Origin: Promethearchaeota archaeon
Lineage (GTDB): Archaea; Asgardarchaeota; Lokiarchaeia; Sigyniarchaeales; SOKP01
Reading direction: 5' to 3'
Assembly: GCA_030612905.1 (NCBI GenBank)
Contig: JAUWNA010000160.1
Location: forward strand, 1 to 5,331
DNA: 5,331 nt
The position numbers were made by a program, and so were the translations under genes. The notes under the pieces are model-generated. The model worked only from the letters and a program-made list of their open reading frames with translations, was not told the DNA's origin and did not search any database. Positions 1 to 5,331 of this stretch are shown here, piece after piece; within the stretch, counting starts at the first letter, position 1, and each line of letters opens with the position of its first letter.

Positions 1-572
1 TGATTATCAAGGGCGGTGTTGTAAAGTCAATCAATCAATTCTACAACAAGCAACTGTCGAAATACAAGTCCATGGCGAAAAGGTGCAACAGCACGGAAGT
101 CACGGGACACATCTTGAAGGTTCATCGAAAGCGAAACATTAAAACGAGGGATTTCTTTCACAAGACTTCCCGAAAAGTAGTCAATTACTGTATCTCTAAC
201 GATATCGGAACGATCGTTATCTGATATAACGAGGGTTGGAAGCAAAAAATCAAGATAGGGAAAAATAACAACCAGACCTTTGTTTCCGTGCCGTTCCTAA
301 AACTTGTCCAACAAATTGAATATAAATCTTAGATGGTGGTAACTCAAGTAATAAGAATCAGCGAAGAGTACACTTCGCAAACGTGCTCTTCATGTGGAGT
401 CGTATGCAAGTCAAATCGCAAGTATCGTGGACTATACATTTGTAAAAATTGCGGAGTAGTTCTAAACGCCGATGTGAACGCTTCAAGAAACATTCTACAA
501 AAAGGAGTCCCTAAATCCAAGTGGATAGGGGATAGAGGATGCTTGAACCATCCAGTAGTGTTAAAAGTCTAA
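1..572 (+). pseudogene. tnpB: Broken TnpB (IS200/IS605 OrfB) C-terminal portion, two in-frame stops
   Basis: TnpB is the RNA-guided nuclease carried by IS200/IS605/IS1341-type elements. Reading the frame that starts at base 3 gives a continuous TnpB-like protein (IIKGGVVKSINQFYNKQLSK..., then HKTSRKVVNYC, GTIVI, YNEGWKQ, FVSVPFLKLVQQIEYK). A TGA at 222-224 sits where relatives have a glycine between GTIVI and YNEGWK, and a TAG at 330-332 sits just after IEYKS. After the TAG the same frame continues through the zinc finger (cysteine codons at 384, 393, 441 and 450, CxxC...CxxC) and the RuvC-III motif ADVNASRNIL (Asp codon 471-473), ending at TAA 570-572. The ATG at 333 would give only a 79-residue zinc-finger/RuvC-III tail and is not a proper start. 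The 5' part of the gene lies outside the window. GC content is higher than in the neighbouring genes. Both stops are one G-to-T change from a sense codon (GGA, GAG), so decay is the simplest reading; stop-codon recoding is a remote alternative. Confidence 0.88.
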
Positions 573-581
573 CCTACGAAT

Positions 582-610
582 CCATAACCTTTAGATTATG
601 GTTGTTCAAC
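582..610 (+). mobile_element. Probable right end of IS200/IS605-type element
   Basis: A subterminal imperfect palindrome (CCATAA, 8-nt loop, TTATGG; 582-601) lies ten bases after the tnpB stop codon and is followed by GTTGTTCAAC (601-610). A subterminal hairpin just upstream of the cleavage site is the recognition signal used by TnpA transposases of this family, which do not make terminal inverted repeats or target duplications. The end position at 610 is inferred from the TTCAAC ending that I associate with this class. The left end lies outside the window, so it cannot be matched. Confidence 0.45.
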
Positions 611-619
611 AAAACTCTC

Positions 620-630
620 AAATAAATAAA
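620..630 (+). promoter_or_regulatory. Possible TATA-like box for the kinase gene
   Basis: The A/T-only stretch AAATAAATAAA stands 53 bases before the kinase ATG. An archaeal transcript from it would start near 650 and carry a leader of about 30 nt. No Shine-Dalgarno sequence precedes the ATG at 683; the sequence there is an A-rich run. The box lies inside the predicted flank/guide segment just outside the element end. In such AT-rich DNA this assignment is weak. Confidence 0.2.
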
Positions 631-682
631 CATGTATAACTACTCATATTACCACTATCAAGATAATTAAAAAAAATAAAAT

Positions 683-2314
683 ATGAATGTGGATTATTTT
701 CTCGGTATAGATTGTTCAACTCAAAGTTTAACGGCTGTTCTTATAAATTTGAGCAAAAATGAAATTATTCTTAGGTATAGTATTAATTTTGACGAAGAAC
801 TACCACATTACAACACTCAAAATGGCGTTTTTAGTTCAAATGATGGTAAAGTTGTTCATTCGAGTCCATTAATGTGGGTAGAGGCTTTAGAATTATTATT
901 TAAAGCGCTTGTTCAAAGAGATTTACCTTTAAACGAAATAAAAGCAATATCTGGTTCAGGTCAGCAACATGGAACGGTCTATTTAAACAATTCTTTCGAA
1001 CCAACTCTAAAAAATTTAGATTCTGAAAAATCTTTAGTAAATCAATTACAGAGTGTCTTTACAAGAGAAACTAGTCCAATCTGGATGGATTCAAGCACAA
1101 CCAAACAATGCGAAGAAATTCGTCTTAAATTAGGAGGATTAGAACCTACAATATATATAACTGGTTCAAATACTTTTGAGAGATTTTCTGGACCGCAAAT
1201 TAGAAAATTTTACGAACAAAATTACGACGATTATATTCAAACTTCAACGATTCATCTGGTAAGCTCTTTTCTTTCTTCAATATTACTTGGCAAAAGTTCA
1301 CCAATCGACCATGGAGATGGAGCGGGTATGAATTTAATGAACATTAGAACTAATCAATGGGACGATAAAGCTTTAAACGCTACTGCTCCGAATTTAAGAC
1401 AAAAATTACCAGCTCTTACTAACTCTTATGATGTTGTAGGGAAAATATCTCCTTTTTTTGTGGAAAGATTTGGTTTTTCTCCAGAAACCATCTTAGTTGC
1501 ATGGTCAGGAGATAATCCTAATAGTTTAATCGGTGTTGGTCTTACAGAAAAGGGTAAAGCCGCAATTAGTTTAGGTACAAGTGATACTTATTTTAGTTTT
1601 ATGAAAAACTTATCATTTGATATGTTGGGAGAAGGACATGTTTTTAGAGCACCAACAGGAGATTTTATGAGTTTAATCTGTTTTAAAAATGGGTCTTTAG
1701 CAAGAGAAGCCATTAAAGATAAATTCAATCTAAATTGGGACGAATTTGGTGAAATCCTAAGAAAAACACCCCCGGGGAATTTTGGTAAAATTATGTTACC
1801 ATATTTCTTGCCTGAAATAGTACCCTTAGTTTTAGAACCAACTGTTTATCGATTTGGTTTTGATGAGAATGATATGCAAGGTAATGTCCGAGGAATCATA
1901 GAAGCCCAATTTTTGTCAATGAGACTGCATTCCGAGTGGATCCAAGAGCAAACAGAAGAGATTTATGCCACAGGAGGAGCGTCTGCTAATAAAGAAATAT
2001 TACAAGTCGCATCAAATATATTTAATACTAAGATTTACCAATTTGAAATTACTAATTCCGCAGCATTAGGTGCCGCACTAAGAAGCGCCAAATCTTACTA
2101 TGATTCTATAAATGAAAGGATCAATTGGACTGAATTAGTAAATCGTTTTCTAAAAATCCAAGATAATTATATAATACAACCGAATAATAAGTATAAAAAA
2201 TTATATGATGATTTGCTCGAAGTGTATAGGAAATGTGAAAAATTCATATTAAAGAATGGAGAAGATCCAGAACAATTTCGGAAAGATTTTGTAAAAAAGT
2301 ATTTCGGTAATTAA
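683..2314 (+). CDS. FGGY-family carbohydrate kinase, eukaryote-type xylulokinase
   Basis: Probable D-xylulose kinase (ATP + xylulose to xylulose 5-phosphate), cytosolic, feeding the non-oxidative pentose phosphate reactions. At 543 residues it matches the eukaryotic XYLB length (about 535) and exceeds bacterial XylB (about 485-500). It has two actin-like ATPase domains. Visible motifs are the N-terminal phosphate loop GIDCSTQS (8-15, Asp10), SGSGQQHG (90-97, substrate region), WMDSSTT (134-140), ERFSGPQI (166-173), SPIDHGDGAGMNL (206-218), the catalytic-base motif SGDN (Asp277), SLGTSDTYF (296-304), CFKNGSL (333-339) and the adenosine motif ATGGASANKEIL (429-440). These segments match human XYLB as I remember it almost block by block. 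The ATG is chosen because the family N-terminus begins there; it lacks a Shine-Dalgarno sequence. All key residues are present, so it should be active. Substrate is inferred from family; another ketose or polyol is possible. A TrmB-type regulator lies downstream on the same strand, and the broken tnpB lies upstream. Confidence 0.9.
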   Translation: MNVDYFLGIDCSTQSLTAVLINLSKNEIILRYSINFDEELPHYNTQNGVFSSNDGKVVHSSPLMWVEALELLFKALVQRDLPLNEIKAISGSGQQHGTVYLNNSFEPTLKNLDSEKSLVNQLQSVFTRETSPIWMDSSTTKQCEEIRLKLGGLEPTIYITGSNTFERFSGPQIRKFYEQNYDDYIQTSTIHLVSSFLSSILLGKSSPIDHGDGAGMNLMNIRTNQWDDKALNATAPNLRQKLPALTNSYDVVGKISPFFVERFGFSPETILVAWSGDNPNSLIGVGLTEKGKAAISLGTSDTYFSFMKNLSFDMLGEGHVFRAPTGDFMSLICFKNGSLAREAIKDKFNLNWDEFGEILRKTPPGNFGKIMLPYFLPEIVPLVLEPTVYRFGFDENDMQGNVRGIIEAQFLSMRLHSEWIQEQTEEIYATGGASANKEILQVASNIFNTKIYQFEITNSAALGAALRSAKSYYDSINERINWTELVNRFLKIQDNYIIQPNNKYKKLYDDLLEVYRKCEKFILKNGEDPEQFRKDFVKKYFGN

Positions 2315-2350
2315 ACATGAAAAAATCTAAATAATATAAATGTGATAAAA

Positions 2351-2494
2351 ATGCCTTTAGAAATTCTAGAAAATAAAAGAAATAAAAAAATATTCATTGC
2401 TATTATTATCATAGCACTGGTTATTACTTTTGCTACTATCATCTATGTTGCTGTCATCAATTTCATCCCCCCAGATGACAACGGAGGAGGATGA
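2351..2494 (+). CDS. Small single-pass membrane protein, 47 aa, unknown function
   Basis: This short ORF reads MPLEILENKRNKK, then an unbroken hydrophobic run (residues 14-39, rich in Ile, Val and Ala), then the tail PPDDNGGG and TGA. The positively charged N-terminus, one membrane helix and an acidic, Gly-ended tail predict one transmembrane helix with the N-terminus inside. A chance ORF in AT-rich DNA would seldom give such a clean charge/hydrophobic/polar order. A short Shine-Dalgarno-like GTGAT (2342-2346) sits four bases before the ATG, and GTG at 2342 is an alternative in-frame start. It begins 36 bases after the kinase stop, so co-transcription is likely. I recognise no family. It could be an uncleaved membrane anchor or a small accessory protein; a class III-type signal is not evident. 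Confidence 0.55.
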   Translation: MPLEILENKRNKKIFIAIIIIALVITFATIIYVAVINFIPPDDNGGG

Positions 2495-2586
2495 CTTTGC
2501 TTAGCCATTGGTTATCAAAAAATTATTTTAAACCTAATAATAAAATAAAGGATGACTTTTACGAAAAAATTATAGTCGTAAAATGA
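2491..2586 (+). CDS. Possible 31-aa ORF overlapping the small membrane protein stop
   Basis: An ATG at 2491 overlaps the preceding TGA as ATGA and opens a 31-codon ORF (MTLLSHWLSKNYFKPNNK..., ending in VVK) that closes with TGA 2584-2586. A strong Shine-Dalgarno-like GGAGGAGG directly abuts the ATG. It leaves essentially no spacer, which is unfavourable, and the same bases encode the Gly-Gly-Gly tail upstream. The product is basic, has no membrane helix and matches nothing I know. The overlap would allow translational coupling, but the ORF may be chance. Confidence 0.15.
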   Translation: MTLLSHWLSKNYFKPNNKIKDDFYEKIIVVK

Positions 2587-2608
2587 CTTACCTCGCAAGG
2601 GTAAAAAG

Positions 2609-2642
2609 AAAAAAAAAAAATAGTATGAAATAGTATGAAATA
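2609..2642. repeat. A12 tract followed by tandem decamer TAGTATGAAA x2
   Basis: A run of twelve A (2609-2620) is followed by two perfect copies of the decamer TAGTATGAAA (2621-2630 and 2631-2640), with a further TA at 2641-2642 starting a third copy. An 8-bp direct repeat TTTATTAA follows at 2643-2650 and 2651-2658. The whole stretch lies in the intergenic region before the TrmB-family gene. It is probably slippage-generated; the 10-bp period equals one DNA turn, so bending or repeated protein contact is possible. Confidence 0.7.
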
Positions 2643-2660
2643 TTTATTAATTTATTAATT

Positions 2661-2710
2661 AACAAAATTCTTTTAAGTGCCCAAAACCTCTTAAATTACA
2701 CAATTTTGTT
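2661..2710. promoter_or_regulatory. Candidate operator: perfect 9-bp inverted repeat around TrmB-gene promoter
   Basis: AACAAAATT (2661-2669) and its exact reverse complement AATTTTGTT (2702-2710) are spaced 41 bp centre to centre, close to four helical turns. The interval contains the TATA-like TTTTAAGT (2671-2678). The downstream arm falls about where transcription would start and precedes the GGTG at 2714. This arrangement would suit autoregulation by a dimeric winged-helix repressor. Base composition makes a chance A/T-rich match possible. Confidence 0.35.
2671..2698 (+). promoter_or_regulatory. TATA-like elements for the TrmB-family gene
   Basis: Two candidate TATA boxes are TTTTAAGT (2671-2678) and TTAAATTA (2691-2698). 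The first predicts a start near 2700, leaving room for the ribosome binding site at 2714. The second predicts a start near 2720 and would give an almost leaderless message. The presence of the ribosome binding site favours the first. Confidence 0.3.
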
Positions 2711-2713
2711 TAT

Positions 2714-2717
2714 GGTG
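2714..2717 (+). promoter_or_regulatory. Shine-Dalgarno GGTG of the TrmB-family gene
   Basis: GGTG, the typical archaeal Shine-Dalgarno core, lies seven bases before the ATG at 2725 and supports that start. The overlapping upstream ATG at 2712 is followed at once by GTG TAA and is not a usable start. Confidence 0.55.
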
Positions 2718-2724
2718 TAAAAAA

Positions 2725-3522
2725 ATGTCACGAGAAACTCCCGAGAAAGTTAAAGAATCTCTACGTTCGATTGGTTTAACGGATTACGAGATATCAATAT
2801 ATTTAACTTTAATTTCAAAAGGACCTATGGACGCGAGAGAGCTTTCTGAAGCCTCAAGAGTCCCATATTCTCGAATTTATAACATTTTAACTCAATTAGA
2901 AAAGGATAAAATGTGGATTTTAAAAGAGGAAGAATCAAGACCGTCGCGATATTTCGCAAAAAGCCCGGATGAAGCTTTAGTAATCGCAAAGAAACAATAC
3001 AGCGACAGTTTTGATGGGTATTCAGATACAATTATTCGTGCACTTACCCCCATTTACGAATCTCACGATACACCAATAAAAGTTGCGTTATATATTCACC
3101 GGGGAAGAGATGTTTGTATTAATAGAGCTCTAACTTTAATAAATACAACAAAAATGGTACTATTTTTTGTGTGTCAAACACAAGAATTTTTAGAGCTGCT
3201 TTACGAGGAAATAAAAAAAGCAAGAGCTCGAGGAGTCACAGATATTAGATTATTAGTCGAAGAAGCAGTAGTAAAGGACAAAAATTTTAAAGAAATCCTT
3301 GAAAAATATAGTCAAATCGCTGAAATTCGTTCCCGTGATCAAATTTTTGGGACTAGCTTGGTAATGGACGAAGGGGAAGATGCCTTTATAATTTTGACAC
3401 AAGAGATTTTTAAAAAGTTATCCTATTTTGGCGTTATGGCAGATCATATCGCTTTTGGACCAGCTAGCAACTTTTATTTCATGTATTTATATAAGACGGC
3501 TGATATAGTTAAATTAAAATAA
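2725..3522 (+). CDS. TrmB-family winged-helix transcriptional regulator
   Basis: Cytosolic DNA-binding regulator. Residues 8-82 form a TrmB-type winged helix: LRSIGLTDYEISIYLTLI, then the helix-turn-helix AREL...RVPYSRIYNILTQLEKD (recognition helix about 46-60), then a wing ending SRYFAKSPDEAL. A linker helix (83-113) probably mediates dimerisation. Residues 118-265 form an alpha/beta domain of the type seen in the TrmB family (KVALYIHRGRDV..., LLYEEIKKARARGVTDIRLLVEE, LVMDEGEDAFII). At 265 residues it is shorter than sugar-binding TrmB (about 340) and close to TrmBL2 (264, from memory), so the classical maltose-binding C-terminal domain is probably absent. The ATG has a GGTG seven bases upstream. 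Its place after the kinase suggests control of that gene or of itself; the target and ligand cannot be read from sequence. Confidence 0.88.
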   Translation: MSRETPEKVKESLRSIGLTDYEISIYLTLISKGPMDARELSEASRVPYSRIYNILTQLEKDKMWILKEEESRPSRYFAKSPDEALVIAKKQYSDSFDGYSDTIIRALTPIYESHDTPIKVALYIHRGRDVCINRALTLINTTKMVLFFVCQTQEFLELLYEEIKKARARGVTDIRLLVEEAVVKDKNFKEILEKYSQIAEIRSRDQIFGTSLVMDEGEDAFIILTQEIFKKLSYFGVMADHIAFGPASNFYFMYLYKTADIVKLK

Positions 3523-3547
3523 AAACTGTCTTAATAAATAAAAGCTT

Positions 3548-3577
3548 CTACAATATTCTTAACTTGTAGCCTTTTTT
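3548..3577. terminator. Hairpin with T-tract between convergent genes
   Basis: CTACAA (3548-3553) pairs with TTGTAG (3564-3569) across a 10-nt loop, followed by CC and T6 (3572-3577). On the plus strand this ends the TrmB-family transcript 26 bases after its stop codon. On the minus strand the same hairpin is followed by a T-rich stretch (complement of 3530-3544), so it may also serve the hydrolase gene. Archaeal termination depends mainly on the T-tract. Confidence 0.55.
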
Positions 3578-3597
3578 CTTAGTTGAATGTGTAATTA

Positions 3598-5331
3598 TTA
3601 TTGCTTTTCATTAGAAAAAACGGGAAGGATTATATATGATTGATTAGCTTTATCGTGATATATAGTTTGCGTAGTAACCTTGTACCCCTTCTCATTTTGT
3701 ACCCCTGCAAGATTGGAATTTACATCGAATCGCGGGAAATTGCTTGAAGTTATTTCTAAGCGTATTTTGTGGTTTTTTGGAAAATAGATACCGATTGAAC
3801 CAATGGCGAATTCGTATTTATAAATTTTATTTGGTTTGATGAGTTTAGGTTCGTTCAAATCGCCATTAAGAAAGCGAGTTCGCATTCCCGAATCTATAAC
3901 ATTTATTGAAGTTTTACCATTAGGGTAGACATCAATTAGTTTAACCATAAAATCTGTATCCCGTGCGGTGGTGGAAGCAAAAAGGACCATTATGACCTCA
4001 CCGATGATTTCTATGCCTTTTTCGAGCGTTTTTGAAGTATATATTAACACATCATCACGCTTTTCAATGTTAGTCTGATCTTGAGGACCGCTTAAGAGAA
4101 AAAGATTTCGTCCCCCCTTTGTAATCACAGGATTAGTAGGATCGAAATGATATTTATCGGGTGGTTCTTCTTTCGGTTCGTTTTTTGAAAGGACACCATC
4201 ACCATAAAGGCTATTACTTTTCCCATTTGAATGCAAGTATAATTTTAATTCGTTGGAAGAAGGTGGCCACTTTTTAAAACCTCTCCAAATATTTTTATTT
4301 AACACAAATACTTGTAATGGAGGTAATTTTGAAAAATCTGCCTCGTCTCCTTTTAACCAAGCTTCATACCACCAAAATGGAAGGATATTTTTAAAAAACC
4401 TAAAGTCGTCTTTGATATGGGCGTACTTTAATGGCTTAATAAATAATTTATCCATATTCATATGTGTCCAAGGGCCAATGATCATCTTAAAATTCTCTTT
4501 GAAAAATTTTGGAGCCCTTTCTTGTATTAATGTCGCGTCTCGTATCATGTGTTCAATAAACATGTCGTACCAACCCCCAATAAATAGTATAGGCGTTTTA
4601 AATTTATAATCAAGTCCAAATACATATGGGGATAATTCGTGATTGTGAAATAATTTTCTCTCATAGAACACTTCCTTTATCAACTTAGCGAACGAACCTT
4701 CGTCCTTTTTAGAAACATCTACATTCGTTTTATAGACTCGATTCATAATCTTCATCAAATATTTAGCTCCCTTTATGCTGGCCATATCAGATAATTTTGG
4801 TATTTTTGAGTCTAAAGGTTCGTTATATAAGCTAATAGAGGGGTTAAAAAACAATTGCTTGTAATATCCATCTTTATCCCACTGATCAAAATCCATAGTT
4901 GTTAGTTTTTTCATGTTTGAGGTAGAATTCATGATTAAATAAAGAGATCCTGACAAACCAATCGGATACAAACCTCCTGGATGCCAAAAAACGTTTGAAA
5001 AAGAACTGTGAATTGGACTTAAACAAGTAAGTAAATTTTCGTTATTCCAAGATACCGCTAGTTGTGTTATGCCCAAATAAGACAATCCCCACATTCCAAC
5101 TTTCCCATTATGCCAAAATCGTTTAGTGATCCAACGTAAAGTTTCTAGCCCATCTTGTCTTTCATACATATATATCGAATTAGTACTATAGTCGATCGAT
5201 TGCGCACAACCTCGTATATCTTGGAGAACTGAAACAAAACCTTTAGACGCTAAGAAATATCCTAATATGCTAAGGCGATCTTTCCAATATGGTAGTCTTA
5301 TTAGAATTGTAGGGCCTTTACCTTTTTTTTT
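3598..5331 (-). CDS. CocE/NonD-type alpha/beta hydrolase (X-Pro dipeptidyl-peptidase family), N-terminus beyond window
   Basis: Serine hydrolase of the CocE/NonD (Peptidase S15) family, acting on esters, amides or Xaa-Pro peptides. The frame is open to the window edge (577 residues visible), and the residues upstream of the internal Met at 5169 are clearly family sequence: PTILIRLPYWKD (with the likely oxyanion Tyr), then GYFLASKGFVSVLQDIRGCAQS. The ATG at 5169 is therefore not the start. Counting from the edge, the nucleophile is Ser84 in GLSYLG (codon 5080-5082), the acid Asp256 in GWYDMF and the histidine His290 in GPWTHMN, spaced as in cocaine esterase. A cap region lies between Ser and Asp. 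The last 200 or so residues form a PepX_C-like jelly roll (YHFDPTNP, TARDTDFMVKLIDVYPNG, HKIRLEITSSNFPRFDVN). All triad residues are present. A signal peptide cannot be judged. The gene is convergent with the regulator, so probably a separate unit. Substrate is not predictable. Confidence 0.9.
   Translation of the reverse strand, partial: KKKGKGPTILIRLPYWKDRLSILGYFLASKGFVSVLQDIRGCAQSIDYSTNSIYMYERQDGLETLRWITKRFWHNGKVGMWGLSYLGITQLAVSWNNENLLTCLSPIHSSFSNVFWHPGGLYPIGLSGSLYLIMNSTSNMKKLTTMDFDQWDKDGYYKQLFFNPSISLYNEPLDSKIPKLSDMASIKGAKYLMKIMNRVYKTNVDVSKKDEGSFAKLIKEVFYERKLFHNHELSPYVFGLDYKFKTPILFIGGWYDMFIEHMIRDATLIQERAPKFFKENFKMIIGPWTHMNMDKLFIKPLKYAHIKDDFRFFKNILPFWWYEAWLKGDEADFSKLPPLQVFVLNKNIWRGFKKWPPSSNELKLYLHSNGKSNSLYGDGVLSKNEPKEEPPDKYHFDPTNPVITKGGRNLFLLSGPQDQTNIEKRDDVLIYTSKTLEKGIEIIGEVIMVLFASTTARDTDFMVKLIDVYPNGKTSINVIDSGMRTRFLNGDLNEPKLIKPNKIYKYEFAIGSIGIYFPKNHKIRLEITSSNFPRFDVNSNLAGVQNEKGYKVTTQTIYHDKANQSYIILPVFSNEKQ

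Larger units (their letters stand above)
480..630 (+). ncRNA. Candidate omegaRNA (reRNA) with right-end guide segment
   Basis: In IS200/IS605 elements the omegaRNA overlaps the 3' end of tnpB, runs through the right end of the element and takes its guide from the flanking DNA. The same arrangement is visible here. Small hairpins lie in the tnpB tail (GGATG 537-541 with CATCC 549-553). A 6-bp stem, CCATAA 582-587 with TTATGG 596-601, is followed by TTCAAC at 605-610, which I take as the element end. The guide would then be about 611-630. The 5' boundary is a guess from typical scaffold lengths. Expression is not shown by sequence, and the partner tnpB is broken, so the RNA may be a fossil or may work with a TnpB made elsewhere. 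Confidence 0.35.

Noticed and set aside
27..245. Minus-strand 72-aa ORF
   Set aside because: It lies opposite the clear TnpB coding frame and shows no recognisable motifs; it is a shadow.
333..572. Stand-alone 79-aa zinc-ribbon protein starting at ATG 333
   Set aside because: The frame continues directly upstream through the TAG into TnpB sequence, and the product is the TnpB tail, so it is part of the pseudogene. No ribosome binding site was seen.
2317..2334. Five-codon ORF MKKSK after the kinase
   Set aside because: Too short, with no supporting signal.
2601..2660. CRISPR-like repeats in the intergenic region
   Set aside because: The repeat units are only 8-10 bp, directly tandem and without spacers; this is simple-sequence DNA.
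2825..3031. Minus-strand 68-aa ORF
   Set aside because: It lies antisense to the winged-helix region of the TrmB-family gene and is a shadow.
4253..4609. Plus-strand 118-aa ORF
   Set aside because: It lies antisense to the catalytic and linker region of the hydrolase, whose frame is strongly conserved; it is a shadow.

Overview
This AT-rich window most likely comes from an archaeon. A TrmB-family regulator is preceded by a GGTG-type archaeal Shine-Dalgarno sequence and TATA-like boxes. The low GC, the TnpB-type mobile remnant and a xylulokinase of eukaryote-like sequence together suggest an Asgard (Lokiarchaeia-like) genome. That placement is an inference from style, since no marker gene is present.

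Layout: (1) Bases 1-572 hold the C-terminal part of an IS200/IS605-type TnpB (OrfB) gene, broken by in-frame TGA (222-224) and TAG (330-332). Its zinc finger and last RuvC aspartate are intact. It is followed by a probable element right end with a hairpin (582-601) and TTCAAC (605-610), which in this class of element is also the 3' part of an omegaRNA. (2) Bases 683-2314 encode a complete FGGY kinase of xylulokinase type, remarkably like animal XYLB. (3) Bases 2315-2724 are mostly non-coding but hold an unlisted 47-codon single-pass membrane protein (2351-2494), a possible coupled 31-codon ORF, an A12 tract, a tandem decamer, and a promoter region bracketed by a perfect 9-bp inverted repeat. 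(4) Bases 2725-3522 encode a 265-residue TrmB-family regulator. (5) A hairpin plus T-tract lies between two convergent genes. (6) On the minus strand, 3598-5331 encodes a CocE/NonD-type alpha/beta hydrolase with a PepX_C-like C-terminal domain. Its reading frame stays open to the window edge, so the N-terminus lies outside.

Working together: a sugar kinase next to a regulator from a family that often controls sugar uptake and use suggests a small carbohydrate-use locus, but no sugar transporter or isomerase is visible to confirm it. The hydrolase is convergent and is probably an independent unit. The TnpB remnant is visibly richer in GC (bases 61-120 are 50% GC by hand count, against 20% for 2161-2220), consistent with a mobile origin. 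No complete novel defence or mobile system is visible. The most noteworthy items are the eukaryote-type kinase, the decayed TnpB with a preserved right end beside the kinase promoter, the spaced inverted repeat before the TrmB gene, and the tiny membrane protein.
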